A stretch of DNA of 64,000 nt from Cheilinus undulatus (lineage: Eukaryota > Chordata > Actinopteri > Labriformes > Labridae), in the NCBI RefSeq assembly GCF_018320785.1, contig NC_054867.1:20480855-20544854 (forward strand). Reading direction: 5' to 3'. Shown here in pieces: positions 25,028-35,400 of the stretch (position 1 is its first letter; every line of letters begins with the position of its first letter). A model generated the notes under the pieces. It did no database searches. It saw nothing but the letters and a program-made list of their open reading frames with translations, and had not been told where the DNA came from. The translations under genes were made by a program, and so were the position numbers.

Positions 25028-26259
25028 AAGATAGAGAGATCTACAGTGCTTCACAAATTTATTAGACCACCTGTCATATTTGTCTCAGAGACCATCCAGC
25101 ATTATGACGTGCAGTGCTTTACCGGAACCCTTTCATTTACAGTAAGCTCTCCACATTTTACCAGTTTGAACAGGAATGAGGAATTTCAAACTGAATTCAC
25201 CTTTTTATACCCAAATTTGAGCCGGCTCACTGGGCTTCTCTGAGAAGTCAGAAATTAATCAAGCATAACATTCAACCACTAAAAATAATTTTTCTGTTCA
25301 GGAATGCAAGTAAATAACTATAATTTTACATATTAATCAAGAAATAATAATGTGCTTTACTATTTTTTCAGGCTTTTTCGTAAATCAGTAAATTTGAAAA
25401 TTCATGGATAACAATAATAATTATATTTTAGCATTAAAAACATCATTTCGGTTAAAGAGCTTCTACATATTGGTGTATTAACCATTGCAGAAACATAAAA
25501 AATTATTTTGGTAATTACCAGTGCTGTTAATTTAGGGCAGCTGTGGCATAAACCTTACTTTGGGTGGTGGTCTAATAAATTTGTTAAGCACTGTAATTAG
25601 TTAACTAGTTATAATTAAGTGTTATCTAATTAAGTTTATGTTTACCACAAAGAATGGGAGCAGTAATTGAAGCCTATTAGATCTTCAGCTATAACAAGAT
25701 TGGTGTAATTAAAACGCTTCCGTGTTGGCTCTAACCGCACGGCTATATTCATGAAAGCATTTGCTTCTCTATTGCCCACATTTAAACCATCGTAGAAACC
25801 TTTTACTTACAGCGGATTTAACAACCCCAAGCCAAGTGTCACATATGCACTTCCCCAGAATATTTCCCTGTCAGGCAGCCTCCGTCTGGACATGTCATAA
25901 CAAAGCGATGCAAGCTCAACTATTTCTTCACAGTGACGTTAGCTAAACTAGCCTACGTTAAAACGAACTCTCTGCATTAAACTGTTAAGTAAAAAAGAAT
26001 ATCGTTACAACACACTGCCTTATTAAAGGCCACTGCTCGCCAAATCCGGATGAATCTTTGCATATTTCAGGATTTTATCTTGCGTCTGCGAAATGATTTG
26101 TCAGACTCATGCAGCTATGGGCGAGGCTAGCTAGCTACAGGCTACCTGGATGACTAGCTTGTGTCTGCTAAATCACACCGCCCTATCTTAAAATGTCTCC
26201 TCTGTTTCTTTCTGCTGTTGTCTATTCAAACAAACATACTTACTCAGTTCATAGGCCAT
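6093..26259 (-). CDS. wdr1: WD repeat-containing protein 1 (actin-interacting protein 1), 15 coding exons, 606 aa
   Basis: WDR1/AIP1 binds cofilin-decorated actin filaments, caps or severs them and speeds disassembly in the cytoplasm and at cell junctions. Known family fold: two seven-bladed WD40 beta-propellers. Coding exons on the minus strand: 26259-26244, 23291-23170, 22616-22526, 22440-22293, 21957-21777, 20442-20365, 20158-20078, 19746-19513, 15674-15587, 12938-12782, 12269-12182, 9593-9483, 8897-8724, 8625-8481, 6199-6093. They sum to 1821 nt and join in frame from ATG to TGA. The product starts [14 protein letters not shown] and ends [11 protein letters not shown]. Family landmarks in order: [81 protein letters not shown]. 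All introns are GT-AG except intron 9, which is AT-AC. Length equals human WDR1, and every blade is intact. Exon 1 carries only 16 coding bases; the start is fixed by homology. Noncoding UTR exons are not excluded. Confidence 0.97.
6200..8480 (-). other. WDR1 intron 14
   Basis: A 2.3-kb intron between the last two coding exons, with a standard GTAAGC donor and TTGCAG acceptor. It is AT-rich without recognised exons. A segment at about 7870-8215 has features of a repeat terminus (TATA-like 'ttatttaag', then AATAAA), but no matching second end was found. Confidence 0.6.
9078..9471. mobile_element. hAT-like MITE abutting the WDR1 exon 12 splice donor
   Basis: Terminal inverted repeats are 'tagggctgggtgattat' on the left and, read inverted from the right, 'tagagctgggcaattaatt'. 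The 8-bp flanks cattcact and cactcgct match at 6 of 8 positions, the two differences being transitions. That suggests an old target-site duplication of hAT size. The right end stops about 10 nt from the GT of the exon 12 donor at 9482-9481, and the right flank overlaps the donor's +4 to +11 positions. No transposase is present. Confidence 0.75.
9790..9890. repeat. Short dispersed repeat fragment ('gactgattaatc' family)
   Basis: The sequence 'gacctgactgattaatctgc', followed by 'ggttatcgcc', 'gttaattggcc' and 'agccgatag', is typical of a common fish non-autonomous transposon. Only one end is clear. It lies in WDR1 intron 11. Confidence 0.45.
9965..9978 (+). promoter_or_regulatory. Candidate CTCF binding site
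   Basis: CCAGTAGAGGGCGC matches the vertebrate CTCF core CCASYAGRKGGCRS at every position. It lies in WDR1 intron 11 and points toward higher coordinates, that is toward the opposed site at 16731-16744. Occupancy cannot be judged from sequence. Confidence 0.45.
10745..11215 (-). pseudogene. Tc1-like transposase fragment, degraded
   Basis: The minus-strand frame carries a diverged Tc1 transposase N-terminal helix-turn-helix half. It has a GRKREIS stretch, then [19 protein letters not shown] and [17 protein letters not shown], all at family-typical spacing. The plus-strand text at 10810-10910, with 'ccaaagagctttagtttggt' and 'ctcatctgaccaaagga', matches the part before the first catalytic Asp (W-S-D-E region) but is out of frame. 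The DDE core is incomplete and terminal repeats were not found. It is a dead copy in WDR1 intron 11. Confidence 0.8.
11494..12005 (+). repeat. Composite dispersed repeat, one-module copy
   Basis: Starts with 'aaaggcagaggctttgaaaa', a segment also found inverted at 35487-35556. It then has 'tctgtcacat..ggccaatcagagc', one central module ('gctgttctttgttcttc..agaaatgtcgtcaagttctga') and a terminal 'acatccatctgctttgcaag'. The same start, module and end order occurs at 56530-57388 with three modules. It lies in WDR1 intron 11. No coding function is recognised. Confidence 0.65.
13167..13824. mobile_element. PIF/Harbinger-like MITE with TTA target duplication
   Basis: Left end TTA|AGCCTGGTTTATACTTC. 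The right end read inverted is AGCCTGGATTTTACTTC, followed by the second TTA. A 3-bp TTA duplication with short inverted ends is the PIF/Harbinger signature. It is about 658 bp with no transposase, and lies inside the U12-type intron of WDR1. Confidence 0.75.
14890..15080 (+). mobile_element. Non-LTR retrotransposon 3' tail (RTE-like), fragment
   Basis: The motif order 'gacatttcctgaaaatttca', 'tttttgagttatgttgctaa', an (aaac)/(aact) tract, then 'acataacttccttgg' is the familiar 3' end of an RTE-type LINE in fish. The 5' part is missing. It lies in the WDR1 U12-type intron. Confidence 0.6.
15675..17670 (-). other. WDR1 intron 8, distal half
   Basis: AT-rich intron with no recognised exon. The only features I can support are the CTCF-like motif at 16731-16744 and A/T-rich low-complexity stretches around 16500-16900. 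Confidence 0.5.
16731..16744 (-). promoter_or_regulatory. Candidate CTCF binding site, reverse orientation
   Basis: The minus strand reads CCACCAGATGGCGC, a full match to the core CCASYAGRKGGCRS. It lies in WDR1 intron 8, 6.8 kb from the plus-strand site at 9965, so the pair is convergent. Confidence 0.45.
17671..18863. mobile_element. Non-autonomous DNA transposon, ~1.2 kb, long terminal inverted repeats
   Basis: Left end 'agggtgcacccacattaggc' then 'catccgtaccgtgcc'. The right end read inverted starts 'agggtgtactcacactaggc' then 'catccgtaccgtgcc'. The arms match over about 35 bp with few differences. The body is locally GC-richer than the surrounding intron and has no recognisable transposase. 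No convincing target-site duplication was found, so the superfamily is left open. It lies in WDR1 intron 8. Confidence 0.75.
20758..20954. mobile_element. Tc1/mariner-type MITE (~197 bp)
   Basis: The inverted ends share 'aaaaagtattcacccccttggatg' on the left and its near-complement on the right, and TA lies on both sides. No coding capacity. It lies in WDR1 intron 5. Confidence 0.75.
20960..21776 (-). other. WDR1 intron 5, proximal part
   Basis: AT-rich intronic sequence between the MITE and exon 5. No exon, RNA gene or complete repeat is recognised. Confidence 0.5.
23774..24875. mobile_element. Possible older DNA transposon hosting a nested hAT-like MITE
   Basis: Left 'gatgcatgatatt' and right, read inverted, 'ggatgcacgatattttat' look like diverged terminal repeats. 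Between them lies the complete element 24181-24667. No clear target-site duplication flanks the outer pair. Lies in WDR1 intron 1. Confidence 0.4.
24181..24667. mobile_element. hAT-like MITE with exact 8-bp target-site duplication
   Basis: The ends are TAGGACTGAGCAATTA and, read inverted, TAGGGCTGAACAATTTG. ATTTGAAA stands directly outside both ends (24173-24180 and 24668-24675) as a perfect 8-bp duplication, the hAT size. The 487-bp body is A/T-rich and noncoding. Lies in WDR1 intron 1. Confidence 0.88.
24969..25025. repeat. (TA)n microsatellite
   Basis: About 28 uninterrupted TA units, ending about 17 bp before the TA target of the next Tc1-type MITE. Confidence 0.97.
25044..25593. mobile_element. 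Tc1-type non-autonomous transposon with near-perfect 28-bp TIRs
   Basis: The left end is CAGTGCTTCACAAATTTATT followed by AGACCACC. The right end read inverted is the same with one mismatch (CTTAAC for CTTCAC). TA flanks both ends, as expected for Tc1/mariner. The 550-bp body is A/T-rich and encodes no transposase. Lies in WDR1 intron 1, about 0.65 kb from exon 1. Confidence 0.88.
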
Positions 26260-26394
26260 TTCCCCGCTGGTCACCCGTTTAACGTTACTCCTCTAAATGA
26301 ATGAAAGACTGGAGACAGTGAAGCTCCCCGGCTGCGCACCCCCTGATCACACAAACACGGAAGCGAGAGCAGCTCTGTCTTTGCCTGGCTTTGC

Positions 26395-26404
26395 CCATAT
26401 ATAG
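26395..26404 (-). promoter_or_regulatory. Candidate WDR1 TATA box / near-CArG element
   Basis: The minus strand reads CTATATATGG, 136 nt upstream of the WDR1 ATG. It fits a TATA-like box, and also an SRF CArG box, CC(A/T)6GG, with one mismatch (the minus strand starts CT where the consensus has CC). SRF control is common among actin-regulator genes, but that it applies here is inference. Confidence 0.28.
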
Positions 26405-28671
26405 TAAACTCAAATACTACGCTGCTGCTGTCAGCCACTAGCCATGCACTGATACCTATGGGATACATTATCCCTTTTTACTGTCTTTCAGGCGCCATGA
26501 CGATTAAACTCTGCATGTGTGTTTCTACATTTAACATGTAGGTCAGTAAGCTAAGCCCTATTTTATTATATGTGTGTGCCTTCGATTCCATTTGTAAAAT
26601 ACAGAATGATTTCCAGAGAAAATAATACACCAATTAGACAATAACTGATGTTCAGACTTGGGTCGTGCAGGAATGATGAAAGGGAATTCTAAAAAACAAA
26701 ATCGTATGTAGATCATACACAAAAATTATAATGAGGTCTATATGTTCTCAAAGGGGCTGCTTGACTTTTGTAAAAATGAATAATTTGGATTATTGTGGTT
26801 GATATTTGGGTCAATTTATCAAACACAATTCACTGTTTTTTTAACATCTGCAATACACCAATCACATTTTCTGATTGTTTTATTTTTTTGACAAACAAAA
26901 AATAAATGAATAAATCAGTTAAAACACAAGTAAGTAAATTAAGGATGTGTGTCTATGGTAAGTGAATAATCTGGAAAAAAAATGTAATAGATGCAAATAA
27001 ATAAACGCTTTGTTTCTGAGGTATTTGGATGCACTCTTGTGGACAAAATATAGCAAAACACTGTAATATTTACTACACATTAGCACAATTAGCCCAACAT
27101 GGCATGTTACACGATCATTGTTCAATTTCCTATCTTTTCATAATTGTGTGAAGTCAAACTTTGAAAGTGACATTCAAACTCAAATAACTGCCCCATCCTA
27201 GCTCACATGCACACACACATAAATCTGGTACACAGTTTATGTGAGTGTGGCAAATGTCTTTTTCAGATGAGGAAAAAGAGAAATATTGTTGCTGAAAAGA
27301 AAAATATAATTCATTGCAGAGCCCTGCTGGCATTACCTTTGTCAGCTCACTTCTGATTCATACCCACCAAATTTGAACATTTGGTTCCATTTACATGACA
27401 TATTCTGTTTTCATACAATTATAAACCCAAAACTGAGATTATGAGATGCACACACTGGAGAGGAATGATTTGTACTATAATCCCCAGAAGGGACAGCCTA
27501 CGAGGTCAAGGTCAGGGCAAATTTTTGTTGCTTTGGCCCCCAGAGAAATTATGCTGCCATGCATAACCAAATTAAATGCCCAATAAGGTAAAGAAGGACA
27601 ATCAAAAAAATGTCAGCAGTAGCCAGCAGTTCCATGGTGGTGAGTTTAAAGTCTTGTGTCATCCCTCCAGTCAGTCTGTGGTCAGTGTCACTTGCCTGAA
27701 ATAGGATTGGGTATCCCCTGACACATTTTGGTTGACTCCTTTCAATAGAGTGGGTCGCAGCGAAAGTACATATTATATCAATCATTCAAACACAGTTTAA
27801 GAGTGAATACTTCAGTGAAAGTCTTAATATTCTTTTGAGAAATATGCCTAAGTGAGTCAGAAACATGTGCTTTATCACAATAAACATAAAGATGGACACA
27901 TTAGGCACCACCAAACATTTTGGACCCCCCTGAGCTGAGCCCAACAACAGTTCTGACACAATACATAGCTGAAAAACCCTGGCATGTTCCAGGGGCCCTG
28001 TCTGGCTCTGTGCACCCAATAACTTCAAAGTTAAATACAGAGTATTACCTCAAGTTAGTTTTAGCTGCAGTATCATTTTATTGCTCTGTAGCGGTGGTTC
28101 TATATCCTCAGGACCCACCAGCACCTCCTGAATGAGAAATTATGACACAAATTTATCAAAATGTTCCACCCTCACATGTTTTTTCATAAAAATGTTGCTG
28201 TTTGGACATTAGATCAATCAGAGATACAGGAACAACTTGTTCAACTTGTTGTATCCAACTTGTTCACCATTGCTGCAGACTTTAAAAGACAATATCTTAT
28301 ATAATCAAATGTAGAGATTTAGTAGGGCTATGGGTTATTTCTGGTAGTGATGGAAACTGTAAAGGCAGTCATAATGTCTAGCTGAGGCTAGAAGAGTTGA
28401 TTCTACAATGGGCAGCTGTACACCTGCAGTGTACACTAAGTTACAGCTGTAAGTCTTTTCTCTTTCTGTGACAACATCCAAAGTTTGCATCATTTACTAA
28501 TGTTAATCCCATGCAGGGCTGCCTACGAAACTGGCTGGACCCCTGATAAACCCATTGAATGGGCCCTCCCCAGTTGTGATTTATTGATGATATCAATGCA
28601 TGTATGTTGGATCAGTAGCATTGGGGCTTTCATCCTGACTATAACATCCTTTTATTTCCTTGGATCAATCG

Positions 28672-28672
<1 letters not shown>

Positions 28673-28705
<33 letters not shown>
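28673..28705. repeat. (TCTA)n microsatellite
   Basis: Eight uninterrupted tetranucleotide units. Confidence 0.95.
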
Positions 28706-28706
<1 letters not shown>

Positions 28707-28709
28707 CAG

Positions 28710-28990
28710 TTTTTGCCCTTTCTCACCACTTGTTTTTTCTTTGCACCCATTTGTGTCATTTTCCACTTATTATGCCACTTTTAAACCTTTCATTGCATCT
28801 TAAGATTGTCCCTTTTAACTTTTGTTCAATCATTTTTTGCATTTTTGACACTATTTTCCCCAATTTTTTCCCTCACTCATGTTGCCATTTTCCACCCATT
28901 TTGCCTTTTTAATCTATCTTTTCAGTCCACTTGCTGCCCTTTAATACCACTTCTTTTTTTACCTCTTTTAATTCATATTTGACACCTTTG
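28710..28990. repeat. T/C-rich degenerate minisatellite
   Basis: Words such as 'gtcattttccac', 'ccccaattttttccc' and 'gccattttccacccatttt' recur loosely about every 28-32 bp. Divergence is too great for a clean unit. Confidence 0.4.
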
Positions 28991-29448
28991 GCTTACTTTA
29001 GCTACTGTTAACCAATTTTTACTTCCACATTTTTATAAGCCGATTTTTCGTTTCTTTTCATTAAGATTTAATTATTTTCCATGAAAATTGTCTCCGTTCA
29101 GTCTACTTTATTTTCTAGCATCTTGATGTCCACATCATTGTTCGGTTAGTTAAGTGAGCCCATCCACATATTAGTACCAATAAAAACGGTAATTCTATTT
29201 TCAGTGCGGGGGGTTGCCTTTTAATTCCTCATGTTTCACTTTGGATATGTGATATATGACAATGTGCTCAAGCCTTCATACCAAAACTCACATGAAAAAC
29301 TGGCATTCTCGCCATGGGGGTGGTATCTGTGGACTGTAAAAATAATGGTATACAACAAAGTAGCTCTTCTTCTTCTATTGTCCTGTAGTGTGCGCTGCAC
29401 CCTTGCAGCACCACAGAAGAAGAATCAGCTCAGTCACTGCATGTCCGT

Positions 29449-29461
29449 AACGATGGCGGCC
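29449..29461 (+). promoter_or_regulatory. YY1-like motif over the IDH3B start codon
   Basis: AACGATGGCGGCC resembles the YY1 consensus AANATGGCGGC, with one inserted base between AA and the core. YY1 sites just at or after the start site, overlapping the first ATG, are common in nuclear genes for mitochondrial proteins. The same bases give a strong Kozak context (A at -3, G at +4) for ATG 29453. Confidence 0.35.
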
Positions 29462-32400
29462 GCCTTGAGAGGAAGCTTAGTAACATTGGTCAAGGTGAGT
29501 ATATAAACGATGTTTACGGGCTTACTTTATAGAAACGTAAATAAGAAAGGATTGTCTCCTGTTAGAACGGTATTTTGTTAAACTCTTGCCACATGTTATT
29601 AAAGTGTTCAGACTCAGTCTCTCTGGGTCGTGTCATCTGGTTGCTAACCACGAGCCTCCATCATTAACTTCTCTGATGAACAGCCTCTGACACCTTCAGA
29701 TACCAAGGTAAAGGATATGGAGGTTTTTGTGGCTCTGTGTGCTTTTGTCAGCGGGTCAGGCCTCTGGCGATTAAGTAGATACTAATAGAAACAATTGGTA
29801 CTCTCAAATGAAGAAACAGCAAATCGTTAAGAACCATGTTAAAAGGTGACTTGGCGTGGCCTGATGTGTTAAAGTAGCTAGCTAACCTAACCCTGACAGA
29901 TTAACCTCCATGGTCTTAAATTACTGTCCATTCATTTCACATATTATACAGTTATACCACATGTTTAACTAGGACAAACCACAAGACAGCTGTCCTGGAA
30001 AGAGCAGATATGTCACATCTTCCCTTTCTGCATGCTTATGATAAGATAACTTTGTTTTAGTTGTCAGTTATCCTCAGCTCCCTCTATTACCAACTTTTTA
30101 ACCCTCAGCTTGTATCAGGAGTAGAGCCAGGCCAGTAGAGCCAGGTTTGACATAAATGATAAATCTGAGATCTGATTTAATACTGTTGATACAGAGATTT
30201 GTTTAAGTGGAATACAGTCAGTCACTTGAATAAATAAATCATATTATATATTATAAAATCATGCCGTAATTCTGCCCACAAAGCCGCTGTAAATCACATT
30301 TGGCTGTGAAGGAACAGTTAGGATAACTGCTCCTAATCTGCCTATATGTCAATAGTTTTGTCAACAAATTAGTTTGAATATAGCACAGCTCTACAAACTG
30401 TGTGATGACAAGGGTTTTAAGTACTTCCAATTGTTAATATTCTAATGTAAATTTTAAGAAATAAAGTGGTTTTGAATGGGCATTTATCATATAAAATGTA
30501 CAGTATGCTGAAATGGGACAAAGCAAGCCCAAAAACACCATCTAACCATTAATTGCAGTGGAATCATCAGTAATTCTGATGGCCATTCAACAGTCACAGT
30601 TAGTCTGATGGTCATTTAACAGTCACAGAGTTACTCTGATGGCCACTCAACAGTCACAGAGTTACTCTGATGACCCTCTCAACAGTCAGAGTTACTCTAA
30701 TGCCCATTCAATATTCACAGTGACTCTGATGACTGTTCAACAGATACAGTTACTCTGACCATTCAACAGTCCCAGAGTTACTCTGATGACCATTAGATAT
30801 GTCATGACCATTGCCTTCCTGTATTTCTATATTGCTGCTATTGTGTCTTGGTCATTTTATGATGATGCTCTTCACTTTAAATATCTTATAAAATAGGGTT
30901 TGTTTATGGTTTTATGTTTGACCTTAGCCTTTAAAATACATATGTGAAAATTTTTGACCACTTTCTTACCTTTATACAATTTTCACATAGTAGGACTTAT
31001 TTATCATCCTCTTTAATGGTCCATGGTGTATTTTTTGTTCTTTGTCTTGTTGGGTCTGGTCTTGTCAAGTGTCTGCCTTTGAGACATTTATGTATGTTTT
31101 TTGTCAGCTTCGTGTGGGACAACAGATGGAAATTAGCGACTCGCTAAATCTGGTGCAACCATGTTTTCATTTACTTTGTATGAATCATCAGTGTCATTGC
31201 ACACTGTCACTTGATAAATAAACAAACAAACAAACAAACATTCAGCTGTCACTTAGTTACTCTTATGGCCATTCAACAGTCACAGAGTTATGTCTTTTTT
31301 TAAAGTGTCAGGCAACATTGATAAGACTTTTATGTAATAATTAGTTTGATAGCCGCAATACAAACAGTGATGTATACATTTTTAACCAGAACCAATAAAT
31401 TAACCATATGTTTTTTTTAAAAAAAGCTGCTAAAATGCAACATCCATCAAAATGTTGCTGATTGATGTACAGTATATTTTTGCCAGCACTGGTTGTTTTT
31501 GTCAATGTAAATCTAAGGAGTGAAGAAATTTTAGAGATACATAATAGTAAGAAGAAATCCTTCTCAAAAGTACAGCAACAAGCTCACAACAATTGTATTT
31601 ATCATCAATTTATTGATAACTAATTTCAACAAAATGCAGATACTGTAGTTTTATTGTGTGTGTTTTGAATTTTTCCTCTCCAATCTGCAAAAATTGTCCT
31701 TTGGGTGGAATTTGCAACAGGTAGACAATAACTTAAACACCAATTTATAGTTAGACAAAATAAAATGTAAAATATATTCCTGCTGAAAAATATGTTTGAC
31801 TTTTTGATGATTGTTTTAACTGATTTCTTGGATAGGTTTATCTTTTCAGGTATCTGATATTGAAATGAAAGACACAGAGAACCCATTTTGACATTGCATC
31901 AATTTCAGGACCCAAAAGCCTAAACAGTTGAAGGTTATAAACATAATAAAACATATGACTATAATAAACTAAAATCTCTGAGAGTAGGCATGTTCACTTT
32001 ATCAACTTTTTGTTGGTCAGTGACTGTAATCTCACAGTATACCAAGTTAACGTCTTTATTTCCCATCCTCAGGGCCTGAGTGGCCCCCGCTGGCAGCAGC
32101 TGGCTTCTCGACCACTGAGTGTGACTGCTGGTCTCTGTGGTCCCGAGGCCCCCCCTGCCCGTGCTGATGCTACGTTTAAGGTTACGATGGTGCCAGGAGA
32201 TGGAGTGGGACCTGAGCTGATGACTGCTGTCAAGGAGGTGTTTAAGGTACATCATAATAAAGACAAACAGAGGAAGCGATCAGGAATTTTTCAGCTGTTA
32301 CAGCATATGATGTACTCTCAATATGAGAAGCAACAAACTCAAAAGAAATTGTATTCTTTTAACCAACAATAGTGTTTTATTTTTGTCTCCCTCATAACTC

Positions 32401-35400
32401 ATTTGAAGGTTTTTCTGTCTGTGTACTGTAGAAGATGATGGCACATTCTATCTGATGTTTAAGTTGACCTCCTTTGGTCTCTCTCCAGGCAGGAGATGTC
32501 CCAGTTGAATTTGAGGAGTTTCACCTGAGCGAGGTGCAGAACATGGCCAGTGAAGAGAAGCTGGAGCAAGTGTTGACCTCTATGAAGAACAACAAAGTAG
32601 CCATGAAAGGTAGCTTCACTTATTTGTTTTTAGGCTCTCAAAATCCACCCTCATTGAAAAACAACAGAGTAAAGTGAAGGAATTTTATATAACAGATAAT
32701 TATGTTGATATATTTTTTTAATTCAGGGAAGATTCACACACCCATGGAGTTCAAAGGAGAGCTGGCTTCATATGAGATGAGACTGAGGTACAACCTATGT
32801 GTGACATGAATATTTAAGTATGTTTCTTTCAGCAATTTGTTTTTTTAAATAACTCTACCTCTTGTCTTTTTCCCAGACGTAAACTGGATCTGTTTGCTAA
32901 TGTTGTTCATGTGAACAGTCTGCCGGGCTACAGCACCCGCCACAATAATCTGGACCTGGTGATCATTCGAGAACAGACGGAGGGGGAGTACAGCTCCCTG
33001 GAGCATGAGGTAGAATAAAACTACACCTAGTCACAGTGTAAAATGAATTTGGTTTTTCACTAGATGGGGAGATTCCCTATAAACGTTGGGAGTTTAATTA
33101 TTTTTGTGACCCTTTAATGCCTTTGTAGCTTTGACAACACCCTCTGTCCAGGGTGTGATACACTTCCAGTCTTGTGCAGTTTAAATTAATTCTTAAATAG
33201 CAGCTAACATTAAAATGTATGTTTACGCTTGTTGCTTTTCAGAGTGTTACAGGTGTGATTGAATGTTTGAAAATCATCACAAGAGAGAAATCACGGCGTA
33301 TTGCCAAGTTTGCCTTTGACTATGCCACCAAAAAGGGGAGAAGCAAAGTCACTGCTGTTCACAAGGCCAACATCATGTAAGGGACCAGAAAAAGCACCAT
33401 CTTGTATTTTTGTTTTATATCTTGAAACTTAAACAATCCTCAGTTCTTGAAAAGTATCAATTGGGTCAATTTAGAAGTCAGATTTACAGTCTTTTTTCTC
33501 CTGTCTTTTTACAGGAAGTTAGGTGATGGCCTGTTCCTGCAGAGCTGTGCAGAGGTGGCACAACTGTACCCCAAAATCAAATATGAGAACATAATCATTG
33601 ATAACTGTTGCATGCAGGTATGCAGGCAGCCTCACATTTAATCCAATAAATAAATGGTTTTCTTGGTATGTTTTAATTTGAATTTCTGGTGTAAATGTGT
33701 CATAACTTTGGTTATTTTGCAGCTGGTTCAGAACCCATACCAGTTCGATGTGCTGGTGATGCCAAATCTGTATGGAAACATTATTGATAACCTGGCAGCA
33801 GGGCTGGTCGGAGGAGCTGGGGTTGTCCCTGGGGAAAGCTACAGCGCAGAGTATGCTGTGTTTGAGACGGTGAGTTTCTGCTGTTTTGTTGTTTCAATCC
33901 AATCATTTTCTTTTTCTCCTGTTTTTTAGATTATTTTTGACCATAGGTGTCATTCATCAGCTGCAGAAAAAAGTGATGGGAATCTGCAGGATTGATTAGG
34001 AATTTTTGATTTTCCCACCTGAGAAGTTGACCCTCAAAGCATAAATCATCCATAAAGATGTTAGTTGGTGTTCAGCTTGAACTCATACTGCCAAAAGGAC
34101 CGCAGTGAACTACCCTGGCCTTTGTGTTAATTTGGTGTGCTCCAAGCTTTGTTTGCAGACAGCTAATGCTACAGATGTGTAGAAAGGCAGTAGTAAGAGG
34201 ATATTTAACAGTCTGGTCGTTTGTAAATGAATTAATATGAATTAATTTCTCTTCAAAGGTATGATATGCAACTTTCAGAGCAGATGTCCTTTAGATGTGG
34301 AACTTAAATGGTATACCATCAAGTAGACTTACCACCAAAAGTTTGAAGCAGTTTTATATGGTCATATAGAAGGCATAAGTACATATGTTATTTGCCTCAC
34401 TTTAAGGGAAATATTAGAGATGTGAGAAAATATCGATACACTGATATATCACAATATTTTGCAGCACAACACTGTATCGATGTATTAAATATTTTATATT
34501 TTAAGTAATAATTTACTTTCTTGGTGCGGTAGTTTGTGGTGTAATTTCACCCCGACTGCTAGTTGACGGCAGGCACCACCAGCTGGGAGCAAGCACTTGA
34601 CTCTTCCTTCTTCTCCTCTGCTTAGACAAAGAGATCACGCAAGACTTCTGGTCTGAGCAAGCCGCACAGCAGCTTCTGCTGCATTTGTAGCAGATGTGTG
34701 GACTTTTTTTGGCTTCCAAAACAATAAGACAGTACAGACTTCTACAGGAGTCAAGTCGTTTGTAAGATATGCCACGCCAGAGTGAAATTCTTGGACCACA
34801 CGACGAACCTGAGCGCGAGACATCATAGCGAGAGCTTAGCGGCTAACAGCTAACATGAAAGAAGCCTGCTGAAGCTAACGCTGATTTTTACTCATGCTAC
34901 CGTAATTACCCAGTCAGTACTTTTTGTAAGGACATGTGCCATCGTAGTGTCGTTAAGAATGATGGCTTCCGTAAAACGATAAAAAAAGCACTGGCCCATC
35001 ACGTCATGCCCTCCTCACAACACAGTCCATCAGTCCTTAAAGCTGGACATGAGGATCAGTTTTCCTCCACAAGCACCTTGTCATTACATTGAGATATATA
35101 AGCTGATGTACCATGAAATATAAAAGAGTTTAGTACATTTACACTATATTTCTTTATGTTTCCACTTTTCTTTTAGAAATCCTGAAAACATTTTAATTCA
35201 TTACAACAAATGGCAAAAATTCTCATCTTCAAATTGCACAAAAAGGGTTAAATCTCTAGATGATGCAGGACCATATACAGGTGCATCTAAAAAAAAATAG
35301 AATATCATGAAAAAATTCAATATTTTTTGTCACTCTTTTCTGAAAGTGAAACCCATATATCGTATAGACTTGTTAAACATAGAGTGAAATATTTCAAGCC

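Larger units (their letters stand above)
26405..29440. other. Intergenic region between divergent WDR1 and IDH3B
   Basis: About 3 kb, mostly AT-rich. It contains a TCTA microsatellite and a T/C-rich quasi-periodic stretch at about 28710-28990 in which 'ccattttgcc'-like words recur about every 30 bp. No complete transposon, exon or RNA gene is recognised. Confidence 0.5.

Noticed and set aside
27549-28135. Overlapping open frames in the intergenic region
   Set aside because: No family similarity, splice logic or coding composition.
29231-29452. Upstream in-frame ATG that would lengthen the IDH3B N-terminus
   Set aside because: The added stretch is not mitochondrial-presequence-like, lies upstream of the conserved start, and ATG 29453 has the better Kozak context.
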